From NCBI RefSeq assembly GCF_051401765.1, contig NW_027480422.1:16944001-17008000 (forward strand): a stretch of 64,000 nt of DNA, read 5' to 3'. The notes under the pieces were generated by a model. That model had not been told where the DNA came from, did no database searches, and was given only the letters and a program-made list of their open reading frames with translations. Positions 25,587 to 37,084 of this stretch are shown piece after piece; position 1 is the first letter of the stretch; each line of letters opens with the position of its first letter. The DNA comes from Calliopsis andreniformis (Eukaryota; Arthropoda; Insecta; Hymenoptera; Andrenidae). A program made the translations under genes and the position numbers.

Positions 25587-26914
25587 AACCTAGGCTTCAC
25601 TCTAGGGCGTTGCTCCACCACATCGAATAGCTACGGCCTTCGAAGTCAACGCCAGAAGCATAAAATACAATACAAATAAAACAGTTTTTCCACCGTATAA
25701 AATGAATTATTCCAAACAGTGTGAAAGTAACGGTCATTTCAACGTTCCGGGCAACCTAGGATACGCTGAAGCGCGTTGCTCCACCAGATCGAAAAGCTAG
25801 GGCCTTAGAAGTCAACGCCAGAAGCATAAAATAAAATAAAAATACTAAAGTTTTTCCATCGTATAACAGGAATAATTGCAACCAGAGTGAAAGTAATGGT
25901 CATTTCTACGTTCCGGGCAACCTAGACTTAACTCTGAGGCATTGCTTCACCAGATCGAAGAGTTAGGGCCTTAGAAGTCAACGCCGGAAGCATAAAAGAC
26001 AATATATATACAGAAGTTTTTCCATTGTATAACAGGAATAATTGCAACCAGCGTGAAAGATATGGCCATTTCTACGTTCCGGGCAACCTAGGCTTTACTG
26101 TAGGGCGCTGCTACACCACAGGGAATAGTTAGGGCCTTAGAAAACAACGCCAGACGCATAAAATACAATAAAAATACAACAGTTTTTCCATCGTATAACA
26201 GGAATAATTGCAACCAGTGTGAAAGTAATGGGCATTTCTACGTTCCGGGAAACCTAGACTTAACTCTGAGGCATTGCTCCACCAGATCGAATAGCTAGGG
26301 CCGTAGAAGACAACGCCAGAAGCATAAAATACAATACATATAAAACAGTCTTTCCATAGTATAAAATGAATAATTGCAAACAGTGTGAAAGTAACGGTCA
26401 TATCTAAGTTCCGGGCAACCTAGGCTTCACTCTAGGGCGTGGCTCCACCAGATCGAATAGCTAGGGTCTTAGAAGTCAACGCCAGAATCATGAAATACAA
26501 TAAAAATACAACAGTTTTTCCGTCGTATAGCAGGAATAATTGCAAACAGTGTGAAAGTGATGGCCATTTCTACGTTCCGTGCTGCCTATGCTTCAGTCTA
26601 GGGCGTTGCTCCAGCAGGTCGAATAGTTAGGGCCTTAGAAAACAACGCCAGAAGCATAAAATATAATAAAAATCCAACAGTTTTTCCATCGTATAGCATG
26701 AATAATTGCAACCAGAGTGAAAGTAATGGTCATTTCTACGCTTCGGGCAACCTAGGCTTCACTCCAGGTCGTTGCTCCACCAGATCGAATAGCTAGGGCC
26801 TTAGAAGTCAACTCCAGAAGCATAAAATAAAATAAAAATACAACAGTTTTCCCATCGTATAACAGGAATAATTGCAACCTGTGTGAAGGTAATGGCCATT
26901 TCTATGTTCCGTGA
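25587..26914 (+). repeat. 1328-bp (8-monomer) tandem duplication, copy 2
   Basis: Tandem copy of 24259-25586. Identity continues to 26948, where CACCAGATCGAACAG replaces CACCACATCGAATAG. Point differences include GGGAAACC near 26248 for GGGCAACC near 24920. It is the last young duplication before the polarity switch. Confidence 0.93.
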
Positions 26915-29900
26915 AACCTAGGCTTCACTCTAGGGCGTTGCTCCACCAGATCGAACAGTTAGGGCCTTAGAAAACAACGCCAGAAGCATAAAATACAATA
27001 CAAATACAACAGTTTTTCCATCGTATAACAGGAATAATTGCAAACAGTGTGAAAGTTATCGTCATTTCTACGTTCCGGGCAACCTAGGCTTCACTCTAGG
27101 GAGTCGCTCCACCAGATCGAATAGCTAGGGCCTTAGAAGTCTACGCCCGGAGCATAAAATACAATAAAAATACAACAGTTTTTCCATCGTATAACAGGAA
27201 TAATAGCAACCAGTTTGAAAGTTATCGTCATTTCTACGTTCCGGGCAACCTAGGCTTCACTCTAGGGCGTCGGTCCACCACATAGACTAGTTAGGGCATA
27301 AGAAATCAACGCCAGGAGCATAAAATACAAAATAAATGCAATAGTTTTTCCATCGTATAAAACGAATAATTGCAACCAGTGTGAATGTTATGGTCATTTC
27401 TACGTTCCGGGCAACCTAGCCTGCACTCTAGGGAGTTGTTCCACCACATCGAATAGCTACGGCCTTAGAAGTCAACGCCAGAAGCATAAAATACAATAAA
27501 AATACAACAGTTTTTCCACAGTATAACTGGAATGACTGCAACCAGTGTGATAGTACTGGTCATTTCTACGCTCCGGGCAACCCAGGCTGCACTCTAGGGC
27601 GTTGCTCCACCAGATCGAATAGTTAGGGCCTAAGAAGTCAACGCCAGAAGCATAAAACACAATATAGATACAACTGTTTTTCCATCGTATAAAACGAATA
27701 ATTGCATCCAGTGTGAAAGTGATGGCCATTTCTACGTTCCGGGCAACCTAGGCTTCACTTTAGGGCGTTGTTCCACCAGATCGTATAGTTAGGGCCTAAG
27801 AAGTCAACGCCAAGAGCATAAAATACAACATAAATACAACAGTTTTTCCATCGTATAAAACGAATAATTGCAACCAGCGTGAAAGTTATGGTCATTTCTA
27901 CGTTCCGGGCAACCTAGGCTTGACTCTAGGGCGTTGATCCACTAGATCGAATAGTTAGGGCCTTAGAAGTCAACACCCGAAGCATAAAATACATTGATAA
28001 TGCAACGGTTTTTCCATCGTATAACACGAATAATTGCAACCAGTGTGAAAGTGATAGTCATTTCTACGTTCCGGGCAACCTAGGATTCAATGTTGGATGT
28101 TGCTCCACCAGATCGAATAGCCAGGGTCTTAGAAGTCTACGCCTGGAGCATAAAATATAATAAAAATGCAACAGTTTTTCCAATGTATAAAATGAATAAT
28201 TGCATCCAGTGTGAAAGTGATAGTCATTTCTACGTTCCGGGCAAGCTAGGCTTCAATCTAGGGCGTTGCTCCGCCAGGTCGAATAGCTAGGGCCTTAGAA
28301 GGCTACGCCCGGAGCATAAAATACAATAAAAATACAACAGTTTTTCCATCGTATAGAATGAGTAATTGCAATCAGTGTGAAGGTAACGGTCATTTCTACG
28401 TTCCGGCAACCTGGGATTCACTCTGGGGCGTTGCTACACCAGATCGAATAGTTAGGGCCCAAGAAGACAACGCCAGAAGCATAAAATACAATATAAATAC
28501 AACAGTTTTTGCATCGTATAATATGTATAATTGAACACAGTGTGAAAGTTATGGTCATTTTTACGTTCCGGGCAACCTAGGCTTCACTCTAGGGCGTCGG
28601 TGCACCAGATCGAATAGTTAGGGCCTATGAAGTCAACGCCAGAAGCATAAAATACAAAATAAATTCAACAGCTTTTCCATCGTATAAAACGAATAATAGC
28701 AACCAGTGTGAAATTAATGGCCATTTCCACGTTCCGTGCAACGTAGGCTTCACTCTAGGGCGTTACTACACCAGATCGAATAGTTAGGGCCTTAGAAAAC
28801 AACAACAGAAGCATAAAAAACAATAAAAATACAACAGTTTTTCCATCGTATAACAGGAATTATTGCAACCAGTGTGAAAGTAATGGCCATTTCTACGTTC
28901 CGTGCAACCTAGGCTTCACTCTACGGCGTTGCTCCACCAGATCGAACAGTTAGGGCCTTAGAAAACAACGCCAGACGCATAAAATACAATAAAAATACAA
29001 CAGTTTTTCCATCGTATAACAGTAATAATTGCAACCAGTGTGAATGTAATGGTCTTTTCTACGTTCCGGGCAACCTAGACTTAACTCTGAGGCATTGCTC
29101 CACCAGATCGAATAGCTAGGGCCTTAGAAGTCAACGCCAGAAGCATAAAATACAATATAAATAAAATAGTTTTTCCATCGTATAAAATCAATAATTGCAA
29201 CCAGTGTGAAAGTGATGGTCATTTCTACGTTGCGGGCAACCTAGGATTCACTCTAGGGCGTTGCTCCAACAGATCGAATAGTTAGGGCCTTAGAAGTCAA
29301 CGCGAAATGCATAAAATACTAGACAAATAAAACAGTTTTTCCATTGTATAACAGGAATAATTGCAACCAATGTGAAAATAATGGTCATTTCTACGTTCCG
29401 GGCAAAATAGGCTGCACTCCATCGCGTTGCTCCACCACATCGAATAGCTACGGCCTTAGAAGTCAACGCCAGAAGCATAAAATACAAAACAAATAAAACA
29501 GTTTTTCCGCCGTATAAAATGAATTATTGCAAACAGTGTGAAAGTAACGGTCATTTCTAATTTCCCGGCAACCTAGGCTTCACTCTGGGGCGTTGCTCCA
29601 CCAGATCGAATAGCTAGGACCTTAGAAGTCAACGCCAGAAGCATAAAATATAGTAAAAATACAACAGTTTTTCCATCGTATAGCATGAATAATTGCAACC
29701 AGAGTGAAAGTAATGGTCATTTCTACGTTCCGGGCAACCTAGACTTAACTCTGAGGCATTGCTTCACCAGATCGAAGAGTTAGGGCATTAGAAGTCAACG
29801 CCGGAAGCATAAAAGACAATATATATACAGAAGTTTTTCCATTGTATAACACGAATAATTGCAACCAGCGTGAAAGATATGGCCATTTCTACGTTCCGTG

Positions 29901-30300
29901 CAACCCAGGCTTCACTCTAGGGCGCTGCTACACCACATCGAATAGTTAGGGCCTTAGAAAACAACGCCAGACGCATAAAATACAATAAAAATACAAAAGT
30001 TTTCCCATCGTATAACAGGAATAATTGCAACCTGTGTTAAGGTAATGGCCATTTCTATGTTCCGTGAGACCTAGGCTTCACTCTAGGGCGTTGCTCCACC
30101 AGATCGAACAGTTAGGGCCTTAGAAAACAACGCCAGACGCATAAAATACAATAAAAATACAACAGTTTTTCCATCGTATAACAGGAATAATTGCAAACAG
30201 TGTGAAAGTAATGGTCTTTTCTACGTTCCGGGCAACCTAGGCTTAACTCTAGGGCGTTGCTCCGCCAGATCGAATAGTTAGGGCCTTAGAAATCAACGCC
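26915..30300 (+). repeat. Diverged forward monomers without a higher-order repeat
   Basis: About 20 forward monomers, each with its own substitutions. A distinctive pair near 29728-29900 (ACTTAACTCTGAGGC, then GACAATATATATACAG, then CAGCGTGAAAGATATGG) matches 24590-24750 and 25918-26078, showing an older dispersed copy. No gene is present. Confidence 0.85.
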
Positions 30301-30545
30301 AGAAGATTAAAATAAAAAATAAATACGGCAGGTTTGCGAACGTATGACAGGAGCTGATGCAACGTGGGTCAATCTAATGGTCATTTCTACGTTCCGGGCA
30401 ACCTAGGGTTCACTCTAGGGCGTTGCTTCACCAGATGGATGAGTTTGGGCCTTAGAAATCAACGCCAGAATATTAAAATTAAAAATAAATACCGCAGGTT
30501 TGCGAGACGTATGACAGGAACTGATGCAACGAGTGTCAATCTAAT
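30301..30545 (+). repeat. Most diverged monomer pair, next to the switch
   Basis: Two successive units, 166 bp apart, share a run of changes seen nowhere else that I noticed: CGGCAGGTTTGCGA (or CCGCAGGTTTGCGA), ACGTATGACAGGA, CTGATGCAACG and GTCAATCTAATGG. These replace ACAACAGTTTTTCCATCG, TATAACAGGA, ATAATTGCAACC and GTGAAAGTAATGG. The copies start at 30301 and 30467. A local one-unit duplication of an old variant is the simplest reading. Confidence 0.85.
30394..30470 (+). repeat. Left arm of inverted duplication flanking the polarity switch
   Basis: This 77-base stretch equals the reverse complement of 30736-30812 at 74 positions without gaps. Both carry changes away from consensus: CTAGGGTTC for CTAGGCTTC, and GATGGATGAGTTTGGG for GATCGAATAGTTAGGG. 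I did not see that second combination anywhere else in the window. Shared rare variants indicate descent from one monomer rather than chance likeness between family members. Confidence 0.88.
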
Positions 30546-30705
30546 GGTCATTTCTACGTTTCGAGCAACCTAGGCATCACCCTAGAGCGTTACTCCACCA
30601 GATCGAATAGCCAGGGCCTTAGAAGTCAACGGACGAAGCATAAGATACAATAAACATACAACTGTTTTTCCATCGTATAACAGGAATAATTGCAACCAGT
30701 GTGAA

Positions 30706-30724
30706 GGTACTGGTATTTTTTTTT
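30706..30724. other. Array polarity switch (head-to-head junction)
   Basis: Forward satellite reads through GTGAAGGTACTGGT to about 30714. From GGTATTT (30712 on) the sequence fits the reverse complement of the AT-rich part of a monomer, then CTTCTGGCG and the rest in reverse. GGT at 30712-30714 fits both sides, so the join has about 3 bp of microhomology, followed by nine T (30716-30724). Left and right of this point all monomers keep opposite orientations. Confidence 0.9.
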
Positions 30725-30735
30725 GTATTTTAAAC

Positions 30736-30812
30736 TTCTGGCGTTAATTTCTAAGGCCCAAACTCATCCATCTGGTAGAGCAACGCCCTAGAGTGAACCC
30801 TAGGTTGCCCGG
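30736..30812 (-). repeat. Right arm of inverted duplication flanking the polarity switch
   Basis: First reverse-oriented monomer body after the switch and the partner of 30394-30470 (3 mismatches in 77). Likeness continues weakly toward the junction: GGTATTT here equals the reverse complement of AAATACC near 30491. On the far side, beyond 30812, the sequence returns to ordinary monomer and does not mirror the TCAATCTAATGG variant of the left side. Confidence 0.88.
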
Positions 30813-33800
30813 AACGTAGAGATGACCATCACTTTCACACTGGTTGCAATTATTCCTGTTATACGATTGAAAGACTGTTGTATTTTCATTGTATTTTATG
30901 TTTCGGGCGTTGACTTCTAAGGCCCTAGCTACTCGATATGGTGGAGCAACGCCCTAGGATCAAGCCTAGGATGCCCGGAACGGAGAAATGACAATAACTT
31001 TCATACTGGTTGCAAACATCCGTTTTATACAATGGAAAAACTGTTGTATTTATATTTTATTTTATGCTTCGGGCGTTGACTTCTGAGGCCCTAGCTATTC
31101 AATTTGTTGGAGCAACGCCCTAGAGTGGAGCCTAGGTTGCCCGGAACATAGAAATGACCATATCTTTCACACTGGTTGCAATTATTGCTGTAATACGGTG
31201 GAGAAACTGTTGTATTTATATTATATTTTATGCTTCTGGCGTTGCCTTCTAAGGCCCTAGCTATTTGATCTGGTGGAGCACCGCCCTAGAGTGAAGCCTA
31301 GGTTGCCCGGAACATAGAAAAGAGCATCACCTTCACACTGGTTGCAATTATTCCTGTTATAGGATGGAAAGACTGTTGTATTTTCATTGTATTTTTTGCT
31401 TCTGGCGTTGACTTCTTAGGCCCTAACTATTCGATCTGGTGGAGCAACGCCCTAGAGTGAAGCCTTGGTTGCCCGGAACGTAGAAATGACCATCACTTTC
31501 ACACTGGTTGCAATAATTCATTTCATACGATGGAAAAACTGTTGTATGTATATTGTATTTTATGCTTCTGGCGTTGACTTCTAAGGCCGTAGGTATTCGA
31601 TGTGGTGGAGCAACGCCCTAGAGTGAAGCGTAGGTTGCCAGGAACGTAGAAATGTCCATTACCTTCATGCTTGTTGCAATTACTCCTGTTAAACGATGAA
31701 AAAACTTTTGTATTTTTATTGTATTTTATGCTTCTGGCGTTCATTTCTAAGGCCCTAACAATTCGATCTGGTGGAGCAACGCCCTAGAGTGAAGCCTAGG
31801 TCTCCCGGAACGTAGAAATGACCATTCCTTTCACACTGGTTGCAATTATTCCTGTTATACGATGGAAAAACTGTTGCATTTTTAATGTAGTTTATGCTTC
31901 TGGCGTTGACTTCTTAGGTCCTAACTATTCGATCTGGTGGAGCAACGCCCTAGAGTGAAGCCTTGGTTGCCCGGAACGTAGAAAAGGTCATAACTTTCAC
32001 CCTGTTTGCAATTATTCATATTATACAGTGGAAAAACTGTTGATTTATATTGTATTTTATGCTTCTGGCGTTCATTTCTAAGGCTCTAACAATTCGATCT
32101 GGTGGAGCAACGCCCTAGAGTGAAGCCTAGGTCTCCCGGAACGTAGAAATGACCTGTATTTTCACACTGGTTGCAATTATTCCTATTATACGATGGAAAA
32201 ACTGTTGTAATTATGTTGTATTTTATGTTTCTGGCGTTGAATTCTAAGTCCCTAACTATTCGATCTGGTGGAGCAACGCGCTAGAGAGAAGCCTAGGTTG
32301 CGCGGAACGTAGAAATGACCATAGCTTTCACACTGGTTGCAATTATTGCTGTTATACAAGGATAAAACTATTGTATTTATATTGTATTTTATGCTTCTGG
32401 AGTTGAATTCTTAGGCCCTAACTATTCGATCTGGTGGAGCAACGCCCTAGAGTGAAGCCTAGGTTGCCCGGAACGTGGAAATGACCATTACCTTCACACT
32501 GCTTGCAATTATACATTTTATACGATGGAAAAACTGTTATACTTATGTTGTATTTTATTCTTCCGGCGTTGAATTCTAAGTCCCTAGCTATTCGATCTGG
32601 TGGAGCAACGCCCTAGAGTGAAGCCTAGGTTGCCCTAAACGTAGAAATGACCTTTACTTTCACGCTGTTTGCAATTATTCCTTTTATACGATAGAAAAAC
32701 TGTTGTATTTTTATTGTTTTTTATGCTTCTGGCGCTGACTTCTAAGTCCCTAGCTATTCGATCTGGTGGGGCAACGCCCTTAAGGGAAGCCTAGGGTGCC
32801 CGGGACGTAGAAATGACCTTTACTTTCACACTGGTTGCAATTATTCCTGTTATACGATGGAAAAACTGTTGTACTTATGTTGTATTTTATGTTTCTGGTG
32901 TTGAATTCTAAGTCCCTAACTATTCGATCTGGTGCAGCATCGCCCTGGAGTGAAGCCTAGGTTGCCCGGATCGTAGAAATCACCGTTACATTCGTAATGT
33001 TTGCAAATATACATTATATACGATGGAAAAGCTGTTGTATTTATATTGTATTTTATGCTTCTGGCGTTGACTTCTTAGGCCCTAACTATTTGGTCATGTG
33101 GAGCACCGCCCTGTAGTGAAGCCTAGGTTGCCCGGAACATAGAAAAGACCATTACCTTCACACTGGTTGCAATTATTCCTGTTATACGATGGAAAATCTG
33201 TTCCATCTTTATTGCATTTTATGCTTCTGGCGTTAAATTCTAAGTCCCTAACTATGCGATCTGGTGGAGCAACGCCCTACAGTTAAGCCTATGTTGCCCG
33301 GAACGTAGAAATGACCTTTACTTTCACACTGTTTGCAAATATACATTATATATCATGGAAAAAAGTTGTATCTATTTTGTATTTTATGCTTCTGGCGCTG
33401 ACTTCACAGGTCCTAACTATTGGTTCTGGTGGAGCAACGACCTGGAGTGAAGCCTAGGTTGCCCGGAACGTAGAAAAGATCATAACTTTCACACTGGTTG
33501 CAATTATTCGTTCTATACAATGGAAAAACTGTTCTATTTATTTTGTAAATCATGCTTCGGGCGTTGACATCTAAGGCCCTAACTATTCGATCTGGTGGAG
33601 CAACGACCTAGAGTGAAGCCTAGATTGCCCGGAACGTATAAATGACCATTACTTTCACACTGTTTGTAATTATTCATTTTATACGATGGAAAAACTGTTG
33701 TACTTATGTTGTATTTTATTCTTCTGGCGTTGAATTCTAAGACCCCAGCTATTCTATCTGGTGGAGCAACGCCAAAGAGTGAAGCCTAGGTTACCCGGAA

Positions 33801-36800
33801 CGTAGAGATGACCAGTACTTTCACAATGGTTGCAGTTATTCCTGTTATATGATTGAAAAGCTCTTGCATTTTTATTGTATTTTATGCTTCTGGCGTTGAA
33901 TTCAAAGTCCCTAGCTACTCGATCTGGTGGAGAATGCCCTAGAGTTAAGCCTAGGTTGCACGGAAAGTAGAAATGACCATAACTTTCACACTGCTTGGAA
34001 TCATTCATTTTATGCGATAGAAAAGCTGTTGTATTTATATTGTATTCTATGCTTCTGGAGTTGACTTCTAAGATCGTAGCTATTCGATGTGATGGAGCAA
34101 CGCCCAAGAGTGAAGCTTAGGTTGCCCGGAACGTAGAAATGACCAGTACTTTCACACTGGTTGCTGTTATTCCTGTTATACGATAGAAAAACTGTTGCAT
34201 TTTTATTGTATTTTATGCTTCTGGCGTTGAATTCTAAGTCCCTACCTATGCAATCTGGTGGAGCAACGCCCTACAGTTAAGCCTAGGTTGCCCGGAACGT
34301 AGAAATGACCATTACTTTCACACTGGTTGCAATTATTCCTTTTATACGATGGAAAGACTGTTGTATCTTTATTGTATTTTATGCTTCTGGCGTTGCCTTC
34401 TAAGTCCCTAGCTATTCGATCTGGTGGAGCAACGCCCTTAAGCGAAGCCTAGGTTGCCCGGAACATAGAAATGGCCTGTACTTTCACACTGGTTGCAATT
34501 ATTCCTGTTATACGATGGAAAAACAGTTGTACTTATGTTGTATTTTATGCTTCTGGCGTTGAATTCTAAGTCCCTAACTATTCGATCTGGTGGAGCAACA
34601 CCCTATAGTGAAGCCTAGGTTGCCGGGAAAGTAGAAATGACCATCACCTTCACTCTGGTTGCAATTATTCCTGTTATACGATGGAAAAACTGTTGTATTT
34701 ATATTATATTTTATGCTTCAGGCGTTGACTTCTAAGGCCGCAGCTATTCGATGTGGTGGAGCAACGCCCTAGAGTGAAGCCTAGGTTGCCCGGAACGTAG
34801 AAATGACCATCACTTCCACACTGTCTGCAATTATTCATATTATACAGTGGAAGAACTGTTGTATTTATATTGTATTTTATGCTTCTGGCATTGACTTCTA
34901 TGGCCCTAACTATTCGATGTGGTGGAGCAACGGTCTAGAGTGAAACCTAGGTTGCCCGGAACGTAGAAATGACCATTACTTTCACACTGGTTGCTATTAT
35001 TCCTTTTATACGATGGAAAAACTGTTGTACATATGTTGTATTTTATTCTTCTGCCGTTGAATTCTAAGTCCCTAGCTATTCGATCTGGTGGAGCAACGCC
35101 CTAGAGTGAAGCCTAGGTTTCCCGAAACGTAGAAATGACCATTACCTTCAGGCTTGTTGCAATTATTCCTGTCATACGATGAAAAAACTGTTGTATTTAT
35201 ATTGTATTTTATGCTTCTGGCATTGACTTCTAAGGCCCTAACTATTCGATGTGGTGGAGCAACGCCATGGAGCGAAACCTAGGTTGCTCGGAACGTAGAA
35301 ATGACCATTACTTGCACACTGGTTGCAATTATTCATTCTATACGTTGGAAAAACTGTTGTACATAGATCGTATTTTATGCTTCTGGCGTTGACTTCTTAG
35401 GCCCTAACTATTCGATCTGGTGGAGCAACGCCCTATGGTGAAGCCTAGCTTGCCCGGAACGTAGAAATGACCATAACTATCAGACTGGTTGCAATTATTT
35501 GTTTTATACGATGGAAAGACTGTTGTATTTATATTGTATTTTGTAGTTATGGCGTTGTCTTCTAGGGCCGTAGCTATTCGATATGGTTGAGCAACGCCCT
35601 AGAGTGAAGCCTAGGTTGCCCGGAACGTAGAAATGACCATAGACTTCATACTGGTTGCAATTATTCGTTTTATACGATGGAAAAACTGTTGTATTTATTT
35701 TGTGTTTGGTGTTCCTGGCGTTGACTTCTTAGGCCCTAGCTATTGGATTTGGTGGACCAACGCCCTAGAGTGAAGCCTAGGTTGCCCGGAACGTAGAAAT
35801 GACCATCACCTTCACTCTTGTTGCAATTATTCCTGTTATACGATGGAAAAAATGTTGTATTTATATTGTATTTTATGCTTCTGGCGTTGACTTCTTAGGC
35901 CATAACTATTCGATCTGGTGGAGCAAGGCCCTAGAGTTAAGCCAAGGTTGCCCGGAACGTAGAAATGACCATAACTTTCACACTGGTTGCAATTATTCGT
36001 TCTATACGATGGAAAAACAGTTCTATTTATTTTGTATTTCATGCTTCGGGCGTTAACTTCTAACGGCCTAACTATTCGATCTGGTGGAGCGACGCCCTAC
36101 AGTTAAGCCTAGGTTGCCCGGAACGTAGAAATGACCTTTACTTTCACACTGTGTGCAAATATACATTATATACGATGGAAAAGCTGTTGTATTTATATTG
36201 TATTTCATGCTTCTGGCGTTGACTTCTTAGTCCCTAACTAGTCGATCTGGTGCAACAACGCCCTAGAGTGAAGCCTAGGTTGCCGGAACGTAGAAATGAC
36301 CTTTACCTTCACACTGTTTGCAAATATACATTATATACGATGGAAAAGCTGTTGTATTTATATTGTATTTTATGCTTCTGGCGTTGTCTTCTTAGGACCT
36401 AACTATTCGATCTGGTGGAGCAATGCTCTAGAGTGAAGCCTAGGTTGCCCGGAACATAGAAATGACCATTACCTTCACACTGCTTGCAATTATACATTTT
36501 ATACGATGGAAGAACTGTTAGACTTATGTTGTATTTTATTCTTCTGGCGTTGAATTCTAAGTCCCTAGCTATTCGATGTGGTGGAGCAACGCCCTAGAGT
36601 GAAGCCTAGGTTTCCCGAAACGTAGAAATGACCATTACCTTCAGGCTTGTTGCAATTATTCCTGTCATACCATGAAAAAACTGTTGTATTTATATTGTAT
36701 TTTATGCTTCTGGCATTGACTTCTAAGGCCCTAACTATTCGAACTGGGGGAGCGACGCCCTACAGTTAAGCCTACGTTGCCCGGAACGTAGAAACGACCT

Positions 36801-37084
36801 TTACTTTCACACTGTGTGCAAATATACATTATATACGATGGAAAAGCTGTTGTATTTATATTGTATTTCATGCTTCTGGCGTTGACTTCTTAGGCCCTAA
36901 CTAGTCGATATGGTTGAGCAACGCCCTAGAGTGAAGCCTAGGTTGCCCGGAACGTAGAAATGACCATAGACTTCATACTGGTTGCAATTATTCGTTTTAT
37001 ACGATGGAAAAACTGTTCTATTTATTTTGTATTTCATGCTTCGGGCGTTGACTTCTAAGGCCCTAGCTATTTGATCTGGTGGAC
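30813..37084 (-). repeat. Diverged reverse monomers without a regular higher-order repeat
   Basis: About 38 individually diverged monomers. Only scattered echoes are seen. The GGTTTCCCGAAACG / TTCAGGCTTGTTGC unit at about 35096-35248 recurs at about 36590-36742 (9 monomers away). The GCGACGCCCTACAGTTAAG unit occurs near 36090 and 36752, foreshadowing monomers used in the higher-order repeats farther right. Some monomers are short by a few bases, for example near 33920 (GGAGAATGCCC). No gene is present. Confidence 0.85.

Larger units (their letters stand above)
1..30712 (+). repeat. Satellite array, forward-oriented arm (166-bp monomer, about 185 copies)
   Basis: An uninterrupted head-to-tail array. 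Landmark words (TGAAAGT, CCTAGG, GGGCGTTG, CAACGCC, TTTTTCCATCG, AATTGCAACC) recur in the same order every 166 bp, for example TGAAAG at 167 and 333. Monomers differ by scattered substitutions and rare 1-2 base indels. Several classes can be told apart by the end of the unit: TATAACAGGA, TATAAAACGA, TATAAAATGA and TATAACACGA. Nothing non-satellite interrupts the arm. Longest open frames are about 107 codons and repeat with the satellite, so they are not genes. Tandem arrays of near-nucleosome length are typical of eukaryotic centromeric or pericentromeric DNA; that location is inferred. Confidence 0.98.

Noticed and set aside
30301..30545. Insertion of a foreign element at the diverged monomers
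   Set aside because: Unit length stays 166 bp and the flanking halves align with the satellite, so this is divergence or conversion rather than insertion.
30716..30724. Run of nine T at the switch as a transcription terminator or retroelement poly(A) tail
   Set aside because: It aligns with the normal AT-rich tract of a reverse monomer with two or three changes. There is no upstream gene, hairpin, element body or target-site duplication.
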